Origin: Peptostreptococcaceae bacterium
Lineage (GTDB): Bacteria > Bacillota > Clostridia > Peptostreptococcales > Peptostreptococcaceae
Assembly: GCA_025210335.1 (NCBI GenBank)
Contig: JAOARY010000064.1
Coordinates: 1-64,000 of the forward strand
Reading direction: 5' to 3'
Length of the DNA stretch: 64,000 nt
In this document: piece by piece, positions 1 to 9,455 of the stretch
Layout: the number at the start of each line of letters is the position of its first letter
How positions within the stretch are numbered: position 1 is the first letter of the stretch
Translations under genes and position numbers: made by a program
Notes under the pieces: generated by a model
The model's input: only the letters and a program-made list of their open reading frames with translations
Told to the model about the DNA's origin: nothing
Databases searched by the model: none

Positions 1-40
1 AATTTTTATAAATATGGATATTTCATCTATTAACAAAATA

Positions 41-82
41 AAGGTAGCATAAAAATGAGTTTTTTCATTTTCATACTACCTT
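41..82 (-). terminator. Rho-independent terminator after tig
   Basis: An inverted repeat with arms AAGGTAG and CTACCTT extends inward through an imperfect stem around a T-rich loop. On the minus strand it is followed by a T-rich stretch. It lies about 100 bases beyond the trigger factor stop codon, so it most likely ends that transcript. Confidence 0.65.
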
Positions 83-183
83 AAAAGATTACATTATTTT
101 CTTGCTAAAATTCTTCACCAACACCATTTGACAAAGAACCCAATAATCTTGTGGTCTTTTATCTGTTATCTATAATCTATATA

Positions 184-1470
184 TTAAGATAATTGTGCTG
201 ATTCAAATACTAAATCAATAGTTTTTCTTATAAGAAGACTATCTTTCATACCATCTTTGTCAGTATCTTTTATAGTTTCTTTTAATTTGTCTAATTCCAT
301 ATTGTACATCTTAGACATTTCAACTAAATATTCTTCCATATCAGTTTCGCTAACTTCTACATTTTCTTCCTTAGATATAGCTTCTAATACTAAATTAGTT
401 TTTACTCTCTTTGATGCATCTTCACTCATTTGCTCTTTTAATGCATCTACTGTTGAGTTTGTGAATTTTAAGTAATTATCTAAATCTAAACCTTGATATC
501 TAAGTTGCATATCAAAATCTCTTAACATTCCATTTACTTCAGTATCAACCATTTCTTTTGGTATTTCAACTTCTGCATTTTCACAAACTAAATCTATAAC
601 TTTGTTTTTATCTTCTTTTTCTTCAGCTTTTTTAGCATCTTCTTCTAATTTAGCTTTAATATCATTTTTTAATTCTTCTAATGAATCAAATTCACTTACA
701 TCTTTAGCAAATTCATCATCTAATTCTGGCATTTCTTTAAATTTGATTTCATTTATCTTAACTTTAAATACAGCTTCTTTACCTTTTAAGTTTTCTGCAT
801 GATATTCTTCTGGGAAAGTTACATTAACTTCAACTTCTTCACCTGAATTTTTACCTACTAATTGGTCTTCAAATCCTGGTATGAAAGAGTTTGAACCTAT
901 TGTTAAATTATGATTTTCACCTTTTCCACCTTCAAAAGCTACACCATCAACAAAACCTTCAAAATCTATAACAGCTATATCATCTGCTTTTATCGCTCTA
1001 TCTTCTACAGTTACTAATCTTGATGATTGTTCTTGCATTTTTTGTAATTCTGTATTTATTTGATCTTCTTTTACTTCTACAGTTGTTTTTTCTACTTTTA
1101 AGCCTTTGTATTCTCCTAATTTAACATCAGGCTTAACAACAACAGATATAGTAAGTTCTAAATCTTTTCCTTCTTCTAGACCTTTAACATCTTCTATTGC
1201 TGGTTGAGCTACTGGCTCTAAATTAAGTTCTTCTATCGATTTTTTATATACCGATGGGAATGATTCGTTTATTGCTTCATCATAGAATATTTCTTTTCCG
1301 TAATTAAGCTCTATTATTTTCTTAGGAGCTTTCCCTTTTCTAAATCCAGGTATATTTATTTTCTTTCTTAATTTTTTATATGCTTTATCTACTCCTGCTT
1401 TGAAATCTGCTTCTTCAATATTCATAGTAAATTTAGCTACATTATTTTCAACATTTATAAGTTTGCTCAT
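184..1470 (-). CDS. tig: Trigger factor, ribosome-associated chaperone and prolyl isomerase
   Basis: Trigger factor binds the ribosome near the exit tunnel and helps nascent cytosolic proteins fold. The 428-residue length is normal for the family. The N-terminal ribosome-binding domain carries the signature GFRKGKAPK at residues 42-50. An FKBP-type peptidyl-prolyl isomerase domain follows at about 160-245, with the typical IPGFEDQLVG stretch, and then the long helical C-terminal chaperone domain rich in Lys and Glu. The start ATG has a GGGAGG-type ribosome binding site. The gene appears to be a single transcription unit with its own promoter and terminator. In many Firmicutes tig precedes clpP/clpX, but those genes are not seen in this window. 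Confidence 0.97.
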   Translation of the reverse strand: MSKLINVENNVAKFTMNIEEADFKAGVDKAYKKLRKKINIPGFRKGKAPKKIIELNYGKEIFYDEAINESFPSVYKKSIEELNLEPVAQPAIEDVKGLEEGKDLELTISVVVKPDVKLGEYKGLKVEKTTVEVKEDQINTELQKMQEQSSRLVTVEDRAIKADDIAVIDFEGFVDGVAFEGGKGENHNLTIGSNSFIPGFEDQLVGKNSGEEVEVNVTFPEEYHAENLKGKEAVFKVKINEIKFKEMPELDDEFAKDVSEFDSLEELKNDIKAKLEEDAKKAEEKEDKNKVIDLVCENAEVEIPKEMVDTEVNGMLRDFDMQLRYQGLDLDNYLKFTNSTVDALKEQMSEDASKRVKTNLVLEAISKEENVEVSETDMEEYLVEMSKMYNMELDKLKETIKDTDKDGMKDSLLIRKTIDLVFESAQLS

Positions 1471-1504
1471 TTTATATTTCCTCCCTACTTATTTCGTATA
1501 CACT

Positions 1505-1513
1505 ATTATACCA
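1505..1513 (-). promoter_or_regulatory. Extended -10 promoter element for tig
   Basis: On the minus strand the sequence reads TGGTATAAT, a perfect TATAAT preceded by the extended -10 TG dinucleotide, 35 bases upstream of the tig start codon. The -35 region 17 bases further up is weak, as is usual for extended -10 promoters. Confidence 0.5.
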
Positions 1514-1573
1514 TTTTAATTCGCAACATTTAAATTATAACATAGAATGTCAAGAATTAAATAAGTATTTATA

Positions 1574-2089
1574 TTATTTTTTCTTTATAAGCTTACTTCT
1601 TTTTATATATCCACCTTTTAAATTTCTAATATCAGATACTGTGGTAAATGCATTAGGATCAAAATCATTTACCAATTTATTTAATTTGTAAAGTGATTTT
1701 CTATCTGATACTACTTTTAATATACTAATTTTTCCTTCTTTACCTTCACCCAAAGTAGATGTAACCCCAAAATCATGTTCTCTTAAATAATTTGAAAACT
1801 CAGTTTCCTCTTTTTTAGTAATTATTTGAGCTAAAACACTCCCAATAGCCATTTTTTCTTCTAATATTACCCCCAAATAATTTCCTGTTGCGAATCCAAA
1901 TGCATAAGAAAGAACATTTCCAATGTTATCCAAATTGGATAACACAGCTAAAACATATAGTATAATTTCAAAAAAACCAATAAATGCAGCAGTAATTTTT
2001 TTTCCTCTTACTACCATTATTGTTCTTATTGTTGCCATACTAACATCTAAACATCTAGCTATAAAGATAAAAGCATAAGTTGTAAACAT
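1574..2089 (-). CDS. UPF0316 (DUF2179/DUF5698) membrane protein
   Basis: This is a 171-residue protein with an N-terminal membrane part of about three hydrophobic segments (residues 1-75) and a soluble C-terminal domain (about 85-160). The opening, with RCLDVSMATIRTIMVVRG, is the hallmark of the UPF0316 family, which includes Bacillus subtilis YebE. The C-terminal half matches the DUF2179 alpha/beta fold that is also found at the end of YitT-type proteins. The family's biochemical role is not established, so no function is assigned. The start ATG follows a weak GGGGG-type ribosome binding site. The gene may share a transcript with the phosphodiesterase gene 57 bases upstream. Confidence 0.85.
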   Translation of the reverse strand: MFTTYAFIFIARCLDVSMATIRTIMVVRGKKITAAFIGFFEIILYVLAVLSNLDNIGNVLSYAFGFATGNYLGVILEEKMAIGSVLAQIITKKEETEFSNYLREHDFGVTSTLGEGKEGKISILKVVSDRKSLYKLNKLVNDFDPNAFTTVSDIRNLKGGYIKRSKLIKKK

Positions 2090-2146
2090 AATATCCCCCC
2101 AATATAAAACTAATAATATTAAAATAAACTCTTTATTATTATGATA

Positions 2147-2626
2147 TTAATCCAATAGCATATGTTCTATATTAATCTTCGAATCCAAAATTTCTATTAT
2201 AGCAAATGATTTTTGACTACCACCTCTAGGTAAAGATACACTTCCTGGATTCAATATATAAATATCTTCAACTTTCTCTAAATGCGGTATATGACTATGT
2301 CCAAATACAACAATATCACAATTTAAATATTTTGCTTTCTCAAAAAGTTCTTTTACTCCATATTTAACTAAATATTTATGACCATGTGTTAAAAAAATTT
2401 TTTTACCTTTTATATCAAATACCAAATCTTCTTCCACATTTTCAAAATCACAATTTCCTTTAACCGCAATAATATCTAAATTATACGCTTCATTTATATA
2501 TATACTATCTCTAAAATTATCTCCAGTATGGAGTATCAAATCTACATCTTCTGATTTTAGTTTTTTTATAGTCATATCTATAGCCTTTTTATTTCTATGA
2601 CTATCACCTAAAACTCCTATTTTCAT
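2147..2626 (-). CDS. YfcE/MJ0936-type metallophosphodiesterase
   Basis: A 159-residue single-domain calcineurin-like phosphoesterase. The metal-binding motifs are visible in order: GDSHRN near residue 8, HTGDN near 34, GNCD near 58, THGH near 80 and GHSH near 110, then the terminal NPGS. This is the YfcE/YsnB family, small manganese-dependent phosphodiesterases with activity on model substrates and poorly defined natural substrates. The ATG overlaps the last base of the upstream RNase PH/RdgB gene, so the two are translationally coupled. This pairing with rph-rdgB is common in Firmicutes, which suggests housekeeping nucleotide metabolism. Confidence 0.9.
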   Translation of the reverse strand: MKIGVLGDSHRNKKAIDMTIKKLKSEDVDLILHTGDNFRDSIYINEAYNLDIIAVKGNCDFENVEEDLVFDIKGKKIFLTHGHKYLVKYGVKELFEKAKYLNCDIVVFGHSHIPHLEKVEDIYILNPGSVSLPRGGSQKSFAIIEILDSKINIEHMLLD

Positions 2627-3966
2627 TATTTTTTCAACCTCTTTTTAAATTCTTCTTTCATTTTTTCTAATGATTTCGATCTATGACTTATTTTATTCTT
2701 TTCATCTGATGATAACTGTGCAAAAGTTTTATCCATTCCATCAACTATAAAAAGTGGATCGTAACCAAAACCATTTTCACCTATTTTTTCATATCCTATT
2801 TTTCCAAAACACTCGCCTCTAACACTAAATTCATCTTTATTAGGAAATACAACAGCTATTGCAGACACAAATTTTGCCGTTCTATTTTTTTCTTTTACCA
2901 TATCCATAAGCTTTAATAATTTATTGTTATTCTTTTCATCATTAGAGTTTTCTCCACTAAATCTAGCAGAAAAAATCCCAGGCGATCCTCCAAGAGCATC
3001 TACACAAAGACCCGAATCATCAGCAATAGTAATTTTACCTGTTCTTTTTGCAACTTCTTTTGCTTTTATAAATGCATTTTCTTCAAAAGTTTCTCCATCT
3101 TCTATTATTTCTAAATTAGAAAGTCCTACTGATTTCATAGAAAGAATCTTAACATCAAAATCTGATAATATCTTTCCAATTTCAGAAAGTTTATGTGCAT
3201 TTGATGTAGCTACTACAACTTCTGTCTTTGGCTTTAATATATCTAAAAGTTCTTTTAATACTTCTTTTTGTTTATTTATAAGCTCTAAATTTCCCTTTTG
3301 CCCTAAATCAATAAGCTCATTAAGTTCATGTCTTTTAAATGGAAATCCTTCCGCAGTTCCTTGAAGTTCTACAAATTCCATTTTATCTGTCATTATTATA
3401 TTCATATCTACTTGAGCTTTTGAGTCTTCTTCATAACATAGATCTAGAATTTTTTGACCTTCATATATTCCAACACTTGTTGCTGATATAAATGATTTAA
3501 TAGGCATTTTTTTTATCTTCTTTTGATTATATAATGCCAAAACAGCATCTGCTATAGCTATAAATGCACCTGTTATAGCTGCTGTTCTCGTTCCTCCATC
3601 AGCTTGTATAACATCACAATCAACCCAAATAGTTCTTTCTCCCAATTTTTTAAGGTCTATTACAGATCTTAATGCTCTTCCAATAAGTCTTTGTATTTCT
3701 TGGGTTCTTCCCTCAATCTTTCCTCTTGAAGATTCTCTTATTTTTCTTGTTTGTGTTGCTCTAGGAAGCATCGAATATTCTGCTGTTATCCATCCACTAC
3801 CAGTATTTTTTAAAAATGGTGGCACTCTTTCTTCTATTGATGCATTACATAATACCTTTGTTTCTCCAACCTCTATTAAAACCGAACCTTCAGCATATTT
3901 AGTATAGTTTTTAGTTATTTTTACTTCTCTTAATTCATCACAAGCTCTATTATCTATTCTGTTCAA
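2626..3966 (-). CDS. rph-rdgB: RNase PH fused to RdgB/Ham1 non-canonical purine NTP pyrophosphatase
   Basis: This is a two-domain fusion of about 446 residues. The first 240 residues are RNase PH, a phosphate-dependent 3'-to-5' exoribonuclease that trims tRNA 3' ends; the family block [17 protein letters not shown] and the [14 protein letters not shown] motif are present. From about residue 248 the protein is RdgB/Ham1, which hydrolyses dITP and XTP; it shows TSNAHKLSE, the catalytic block [21 protein letters not shown] and the terminal SHR. The usual RNase PH opening, [14 protein letters not shown], begins directly after a TTG at 3966 that has a GAAAGGGA ribosome binding site 7 bases upstream. 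The longer frame from an ATG at 4014 starts inside a terminator stem and is rejected. Phosphodiesterase follows in the same unit. Confidence 0.95.
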   Translation of the reverse strand: MNRIDNRACDELREVKITKNYTKYAEGSVLIEVGETKVLCNASIEERVPPFLKNTGSGWITAEYSMLPRATQTRKIRESSRGKIEGRTQEIQRLIGRALRSVIDLKKLGERTIWVDCDVIQADGGTRTAAITGAFIAIADAVLALYNQKKIKKMPIKSFISATSVGIYEGQKILDLCYEEDSKAQVDMNIIMTDKMEFVELQGTAEGFPFKRHELNELIDLGQKGNLELINKQKEVLKELLDILKPKTEVVVATSNAHKLSEIGKILSDFDVKILSMKSVGLSNLEIIEDGETFEENAFIKAKEVAKRTGKITIADDSGLCVDALGGSPGIFSARFSGENSNDEKNNNKLLKLMDMVKEKNRTAKFVSAIAVVFPNKDEFSVRGECFGKIGYEKIGENGFGYDPLFIVDGMDKTFAQLSSDEKNKISHRSKSLEKMKEEFKKRLKK

Positions 3967-3989
3967 AAAATCATCCCTTTCTATATAAA

Positions 3990-4013
3990 AATGAAGTATG
4001 TAAACATACTTCA
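3990..4013 (-). terminator. Terminator of the amidase gene, just before rph-rdgB
   Basis: A perfect 10-bp inverted repeat, ATGAAGTATG and CATACTTCAT around a TTTA loop, is followed on the minus strand by TTTTTATAT. It sits between the amidase stop codon and the rph-rdgB ribosome binding site. Confidence 0.8.
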
Positions 4014-4069
4014 TTTAATTAGTTATTTCATATTCGATTATACACAATTTATCAGTTAAGTTAAAGCTA

Positions 4070-6319
4070 TTATCTAGATTTTAAATATTTTTCTACTCCA
4101 CTTACCATAGCATTTACTAACTTTTGTTGATAAGACTCTGTTTTCATTTTGTTTAATTCAGCTTCATTATCTAAAAATCCACACTCAACAAGCACTGCTG
4201 GCATTGAAACTTCTCTTGTTACAATAAGCTTTGGTCTTTCAACAATTCCTCTATTTTTAGCATTTGTAAATCTGATCAATTCATTTTGCATAGTTCTTGC
4301 AAATTGTCTATTTCCTCTATTTGGTATCCCAACTCTAAAGTTTTCATCTATCTTTTCCATTTTATCCGAAGGATAAAATAATGTTTCTATACCTGAAATA
4401 TCACTTTTTTTCCTACCCATCGCATTATAATGGATACTTATAAATAAATCTGCCTTTTTTTCATTAACTCTATAAGCTCTTTCATAAAGATCAACATAAT
4501 AATCTTTATCTCTTATTAAATACACCTTATAACCTTTTGCTTTTAGTGCTTTTTCTAATTTTAAAGTGGTTTTTAAAGCCATGAACTTTTCTTTAGTTCC
4601 ATCAATAGGTGATACTGCTCCACTATCATAGCCCCCATGACCAGCATCCAAGGCTATTATAATCTCTCCATCATCATCGTCTTTTGGAGTCAAATTAATA
4701 TCGATTCCATCATTATTTTCTACAAAATCAAACTGTGTATTATCTTTCAAATAAATATATATATATGCAAATTTCGTTGAATTATCAACCTCTAATCTAT
4801 CAACAAAATTATCATCAAGGTCTAATTTTTCTTCCTTTAAATCTATATATTTATTAGGTATTTTTACTTTTAATAATTTTTCATATTCATAGTAATTTTT
4901 AGTATAATCTTTATTTAAAGAAGAACCCACAATCTTAACAGTTGAATTTTTACCATAATAATTGTATAAAATCTTATCATTTTTTATATTATTCTTTTGT
5001 TGATATATAACTAAATTACCTTCACCTTGCTTGATTTTAACTCTTTCTCTAAATATATGGTCCTTTAAAACCAAAACCACTCTAGTCTTATCTTCTTTTT
5101 CATAATAATAAGATCTATATGATTTTACAAATTCACTATTTTTAACATCTTCTTCAATATAATTTACTTCATCTAATTTTGCACCCTTAAAATCAATTAC
5201 CATTCTTTGAGGATTAGATAGAAAAAATGATTTATAACTAAAGTTAAGACCATTTTTTATTACAAATGATGATCTTTCATCTGTTTCATAATAAATAAAT
5301 CCAAGCAAAGAATTATCTAAATTATCACCTAACGATTTTAATTTACTTTTAGAATCCTTATTTTTATCTGATTCTATATATAAATCTTCTTGATTTTCAT
5401 TCTTTAAAGATGTATCTAAATCTAATATATCCGCAGTATTATTACTTGTATTATTTGAATTATCAGTATTATTGGTATTATTATCTGTTTTATTTTCAGT
5501 TATATCACTACCACTTATTTGTCCATTTTTTGAAAAATTGATATAAAGGTCGCTATCAATCCACATAAATCTATAAGAAACATCATCATTTAAATCTATT
5601 ACTATTCTAGATATTATAGGCGAATTTTCAAATTGCGAACCTCTTATAGTTTTTATATAACGTCCATTAACTTCATATTTATTCTTTTCTAATCTAAAAA
5701 CAGTATTATCTAAATCAACAACCAAACGTTTAGGATCTTTTAATAAAATATCTTTAAATCCAACTACTTTATCTAATTTAATAACCAAATTATTCTTTTG
5801 AAGATCTAATTTTGTCAAATTGGCTGCATCTGCTAGCGCTCTTTTTCTTGATGTCAAATTGATAGTTCTTGTATTAGAATCCCAACTATAATCAATATCA
5901 AAATATTTTACAAATTGGACTGGAACCATAATTCTATCATTTACAACAATAGGATACATATTATTTGAAAAATTAACTTTTTCTCCATTTATATATGCAT
6001 CTTTTGACTTATTTCTGATTCTAATTTCCTTTGAACCAGTGTTTATTACAACATAATTAGTCTTTGCATCCCAAGATATCTTATAATTTAATTCTTGAGA
6101 CAAAAACCTAAGAGGAATCATAGACCTTTCTTTATATATAATCCCCGGTACATCACCTTGCAATCTCTTCGAATCTAAATTGACATCTATAACTGGCAAT
6201 CTAACCAATCTTTCCTCAAATATAAATTCTCTTGTTTCTACTTCATATGCATATGAACTATTTAAAAGTCCAAATATAAATATAATCAAAATATTTAAAG
6301 TATATAAATATTTTTTCAT
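4070..6319 (-). CDS. Secreted N-acetylmuramoyl-L-alanine amidase with stalk and AMIN domains
   Basis: A 749-residue secreted cell-wall hydrolase predicted to cut the bond between N-acetylmuramic acid and L-alanine in peptidoglycan. A signal peptide covers residues 1-24, ending SSYA. Next comes a copper-amine-oxidase N-terminal-like stalk domain (about 40-155, with RSMIPLRFLSQEL and DRIMVPVQFV). An AMIN domain (about 165-265) follows, then an Asn/Asp-rich linker (about 270-330) and a second AMIN-like region (about 340-450). The C-terminal Amidase_3 zinc domain (about 560-745) shows ALDAGHGG, a Glu after the DGT segment, SIHYNA and ALVECGFLDN, which supply the zinc ligands and the catalytic Glu. 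It lies 16 bases after the AIR-synthase-like gene and ends at a perfect terminator. A role in cell separation is plausible. Confidence 0.93.
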   Translation of the reverse strand: MKKYLYTLNILIIFIFGLLNSSYAYEVETREFIFEERLVRLPVIDVNLDSKRLQGDVPGIIYKERSMIPLRFLSQELNYKISWDAKTNYVVINTGSKEIRIRNKSKDAYINGEKVNFSNNMYPIVVNDRIMVPVQFVKYFDIDYSWDSNTRTINLTSRKRALADAANLTKLDLQKNNLVIKLDKVVGFKDILLKDPKRLVVDLDNTVFRLEKNKYEVNGRYIKTIRGSQFENSPIISRIVIDLNDDVSYRFMWIDSDLYINFSKNGQISGSDITENKTDNNTNNTDNSNNTSNNTADILDLDTSLKNENQEDLYIESDKNKDSKSKLKSLGDNLDNSLLGFIYYETDERSSFVIKNGLNFSYKSFFLSNPQRMVIDFKGAKLDEVNYIEEDVKNSEFVKSYRSYYYEKEDKTRVVLVLKDHIFRERVKIKQGEGNLVIYQQKNNIKNDKILYNYYGKNSTVKIVGSSLNKDYTKNYYEYEKLLKVKIPNKYIDLKEEKLDLDDNFVDRLEVDNSTKFAYIYIYLKDNTQFDFVENNDGIDINLTPKDDDDGEIIIALDAGHGGYDSGAVSPIDGTKEKFMALKTTLKLEKALKAKGYKVYLIRDKDYYVDLYERAYRVNEKKADLFISIHYNAMGRKKSDISGIETLFYPSDKMEKIDENFRVGIPNRGNRQFARTMQNELIRFTNAKNRGIVERPKLIVTREVSMPAVLVECGFLDNEAELNKMKTESYQQKLVNAMVSGVEKYLKSR

Positions 6320-6335
6320 CTATTAATTCCTCCTC

Positions 6336-7322
6336 TTAGATAACCTTATAAAGTTCATCACTACAAACTTCATCTATTTTTATTTTTTTACCATTATCCA
6401 CAAAATAAAATCCTTTTTCATCTACAATTGATCCTATAACATACGCTTTTATATTTTCTTTATTTAGTTCTTCTTTATATTTCTCAATCTTATCTTTTGA
6501 TGCTATTACCAGCATAGAACCACTAGATATCAATTTTAATGGATCTATATTATAATGTCTACAAAGTTTTTGCTTTAAACTTTCTATGTATATATCTTCT
6601 TTTGATACTAATAGCCCTTTATTTAGTGAATTTGATGCTTCATACAAAGCTCCTAAAACTCCTCCTTCTGTTATGTCATGCATATACTCTATGCCTAACT
6701 TACCTCCAATTAAACCTTCTTTTAATACAGATATATCATCAAGCAAATTTTTTCCATATTCTATTTCTTCATTTGTAAATATATTTTTTAAATATTCTTC
6801 TTTTTCATTAAATATTATTCCACAACCTTCTATACCTATTCCCTTTGTTATAAGTATATAATCTCCTGTTTTAATTTCTTCCTTATTATAATAAGCTTCT
6901 TTGTTCTTTTTACCAATAGCAGTTATATTTATAATCGGTTGATTTACAGCTTTTGTTATTTCTGTATGTCCTCCTAATATATCTATACCTAATTTATCGC
7001 ATTCTTCACTTAATGAATTTAATATATTTTTAAGTTCTTCCTCCAATATACTTTCTGGTAATAACAAAGTAACCATCACACCTATTGGTTTCACTCCATT
7101 AGATGCTATATCATTTACATTTATATTAATAGCAAGCTTTCCAATATTTTTACTTGCACCAGTTATTGGATCGGTACTCATTACACATAAATTATCTCCT
7201 AAATCTAGTATCGAACAGTCTTCTCCAACTTTAGGACCTAATATCACTTCTTTATTTTTTGTATTTAATTTCGAAAAAATAAAATCATTTAATTGTTTAG
7301 CACTTAATTTACCTACTTGCAT
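6336..7322 (-). CDS. AIR synthase-like (HypE/ThiL/SelD superfamily) ATP-binding enzyme
   Basis: About 328 residues of the PurM/HypE/ThiL/SelD fold, enzymes that use ATP to activate a substrate oxygen or selenium. Visible features are the GPKVGEDCSILDLG segment, STDPITGA, the dimer-core motif INVNDIASNGVKPIGV, and a conserved LGGHTEIT. The layout resembles HypE-like proteins annotated only as AIR-synthase related, and the HypE C-terminal Cys tail is absent. No hydrogenase, thiamin, selenium or purine genes lie nearby, so the substrate is unknown. An ATG at 7322 follows GGAGGA and is preferred; an upstream in-frame TTG lies on the edge of that site. The amidase gene follows 16 bases later, so they probably share a transcript. 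Confidence 0.8.
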   Translation of the reverse strand: MQVGKLSAKQLNDFIFSKLNTKNKEVILGPKVGEDCSILDLGDNLCVMSTDPITGASKNIGKLAININVNDIASNGVKPIGVMVTLLLPESILEEELKNILNSLSEECDKLGIDILGGHTEITKAVNQPIINITAIGKKNKEAYYNKEEIKTGDYILITKGIGIEGCGIIFNEKEEYLKNIFTNEEIEYGKNLLDDISVLKEGLIGGKLGIEYMHDITEGGVLGALYEASNSLNKGLLVSKEDIYIESLKQKLCRHYNIDPLKLISSGSMLVIASKDKIEKYKEELNKENIKAYVIGSIVDEKGFYFVDNGKKIKIDEVCSDELYKVI

Positions 7323-7441
7323 ACAATCCTCCAAAAATTCATATTTATTAAAACCTCTATACAGTTTATTATAACAAAAGAATTAAAAAAAATTAGAAAA
7401 TCATAATAAATTTAAGATTATTTTTTCAAAAAAATAAAAAA

Positions 7442-7474
7442 GGAGCTCTAATGCACTTAAGCATTTTAAGCTCC
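7442..7474 (-). terminator. Terminator after oppA
   Basis: A GC-containing hairpin with arms GGAGCT...ATGC and GCAT...AGCTCC is followed on the minus strand by a long T-rich tract. It lies 13 bases beyond the oppA stop codon. Confidence 0.85.
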
Positions 7475-7486
7475 CCTTATATATAA

Positions 7487-9127
7487 TTAGTCTACATAAG
7501 CTTCATCGTAGAACCAAAATCCTAATATAGATCTTTTAATTCCTTTTATATTATCTTTAATCATAGCAGGTCTAGTATAATAGTATATTGGTAATGTTAT
7601 GCAATCTTCCATCATAAGAGCTTCTGCTTTTAACATTGCTTCATATCTTTTTTCTGCATCCACAGAACCTTTTGCTTCTTTTATAAGAGCATCGAATTCT
7701 TTATTCTTCCAATGTGCATTGTTATTTCCAGAGTTTGAAATCCACATATCTAAGAATGTCATCGGATCTACATAATCTCCTAACCAACCATGTCTAGCTA
7801 TAACAAAATCTCCATTGTCTCTTGTTTCTTGGAATACTTTCCATTCTTGATTTTGTAATGTTATTTTTACACCTAAGTTTTGCTTCCACATTTCAACTAT
7901 AGCTTCAGCAACTTTTTTGTGATTTTCTGAAGTATTATAAATAAGTGTTACTTCTGGCCAATTTGCACCATCTTTATATCCAGCTTCAGCTAATAATCTC
8001 TTAGCTTCTTCTATGTTTGCTTTTTCATCTATATAATAATCTCCACCAACATCTCTAAAATCTCTACCATCTGGCATCAACACATTTGGAGGAACAAATC
8101 CTGTAGCAGGAGTTTGTTCTGCTTGAGTTACTATATCAACTAAAGCTCTTCTATCAACTGCTAGAGTAAGTGCTTTTCTAACTCTAACATCATCCATAGG
8201 TTTTTTATTTACATTAAATACATAGAAGTAAGTACCAAGTTCTGGTAATATTTTAAATTCATCTGTTTCTGCTTTTAATCTTTTTATTTCTGATACTGGA
8301 ACTTCTTCTAGTACATCCACACCACTAGTTTCAAAAGTAGTTAAAGATGTAGATTGTTCAGTTATAAAGAAGAACTCAACTCTATCTAATTTCACTCTAT
8401 CTTTATCATAGTAATTATCATTTTTAGTTAAAACCATAATATCATTATGAGCCCATTTAGTAACTTTAAAAGGTCCATTTGAAATATGAGTTTCTGGCTT
8501 TAATGCCCATTGATCTTTATATTCATCAATTATATCTTTTCTAACTGGCATATAAGTTGGAAATGCAGCTAGTTCTAAGAAATAAGGAGTAGGTGCTTCT
8601 AATGTAACTTCTAATGTATTTTCATCTATAGATTTTACTCCAACTTCATCTTCACTGATTTGATTAGCATTAAATGCTTCTCCATTTTTTATATAATAAA
8701 GCATGTATGCATAATCCGCAGCAGTCTTTGGATTTAATGCTCTTTTCCAAGCATATTCAAAATCTTGAGCCTTAACTTTTTCTCCATCAGACCATTTAGC
8801 ATCTCTTAGATGGAATGTATATGTAAGCCCATCTTCTGATATTTCATATTCTTTTGCTATACCATAAATCGCTTTATTGTTTTCATCTAATCTCATTAGA
8901 CCTTCAAAAGTATTTTGTATTATTGTACCTCCACCAACAGCAGCATTAAGAGCTGGATCTATTGTTTCTGGATCTGAGTTAAGATTATGTCTTACAACTT
9001 GTTCTTTTACTTCACTAGTACCTGAATCTGTTTTCTCTTCTTTTTTAGTGTCTGAACCACAGCCAACTAAAGAAGCTGTTATTAAAAATACTGACATTAA
9101 TATTGCTAATAGCTTTTTCATTTTCAA
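7487..9127 (-). CDS. oppA: Oligopeptide ABC transporter substrate-binding lipoprotein
   Basis: A 546-residue extracellular solute-binding protein of family 5. The N terminus has a lipoprotein signal with a lipobox ending SLVGCGSD, so the mature protein is probably lipid-anchored at Cys. A Lys/Glu linker follows, then the SBP_bac_5 fold with LNSDPETIDPALN and the conserved YTFHLRDAKWSDGEKV block. It delivers peptides to the OppBCDF permease encoded upstream. An AGGAGG site has ideal 7-base spacing to TTG at 9127 and 13 bases to the ATG two codons later, so TTG is the likely start. The gene is separated from oppF by 328 bases that include a strong terminator, so it is probably transcribed separately, which would allow its excess over the permease. 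Confidence 0.94.
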   Translation of the reverse strand: MKMKKLLAILMSVFLITASLVGCGSDTKKEEKTDSGTSEVKEQVVRHNLNSDPETIDPALNAAVGGGTIIQNTFEGLMRLDENNKAIYGIAKEYEISEDGLTYTFHLRDAKWSDGEKVKAQDFEYAWKRALNPKTAADYAYMLYYIKNGEAFNANQISEDEVGVKSIDENTLEVTLEAPTPYFLELAAFPTYMPVRKDIIDEYKDQWALKPETHISNGPFKVTKWAHNDIMVLTKNDNYYDKDRVKLDRVEFFFITEQSTSLTTFETSGVDVLEEVPVSEIKRLKAETDEFKILPELGTYFYVFNVNKKPMDDVRVRKALTLAVDRRALVDIVTQAEQTPATGFVPPNVLMPDGRDFRDVGGDYYIDEKANIEEAKRLLAEAGYKDGANWPEVTLIYNTSENHKKVAEAIVEMWKQNLGVKITLQNQEWKVFQETRDNGDFVIARHGWLGDYVDPMTFLDMWISNSGNNNAHWKNKEFDALIKEAKGSVDAEKRYEAMLKAEALMMEDCITLPIYYYTRPAMIKDNIKGIKRSILGFWFYDEAYVD

Positions 9128-9455
9128 AATAATTCCTCCTTATTTAAATATAGTTTTATAAATAAATTTTTAAGCAAATTAAAATAACCCTTGCTATAAA
9201 ATTTCTACCCCATATAGTTATTTTTAATACATTTAATTTTTATTTATTATAATATTTCTAATAAAATGATTCATTAAAAAAATTTTATTTATTAATTTTT
9301 TTTAACATTTAAAAATATTTTAATTTAAAAAATATAAAAAATCAAGTTATTTTTTTAATATTCAAAAAACTTTTTCTGCATACCAAAAACTTTTGTACGC
9401 AATTTAAAGTATTTTTACTTTAAATTGCGTATCATTTTAATTTTATTATAATAAA
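9128..9455. other. oppF-oppA intergenic region
   Basis: This 328-base non-coding gap holds the oppBCDF terminator at its far end (9396-9431) and, nearer oppA, very AT-rich DNA that probably contains the oppA promoter. I could not single out a convincing -35/-10 pair. No small coding frame with a ribosome binding site was seen. Confidence 0.6.
9396..9431 (-). terminator. Terminator of the oppBCDF operon
   Basis: A perfect 16-bp inverted repeat (arms 9396-9411 and 9416-9431, TACGCAATTTAAAGTA) with a four-base loop is followed on the minus strand by CAAAAGTTTTT. It lies 24 bases after the oppF stop codon and separates oppBCDF from oppA. Confidence 0.85.

Noticed and set aside
1534..1553. TTGACA and TATAAT pair upstream of tig
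   Set aside because: The spacer is only 8 bases, far too short for one promoter.
3967..4014. ATG start for rph-rdgB at 4014
   Set aside because: It lies inside a terminator stem and has no ribosome binding site; the family N terminus begins after the TTG at 3966.
6336..7322. Selenophosphate synthetase (selD)
   Set aside because: The SelD N-terminal Cys/Sec loop is absent and no selenium genes are near.
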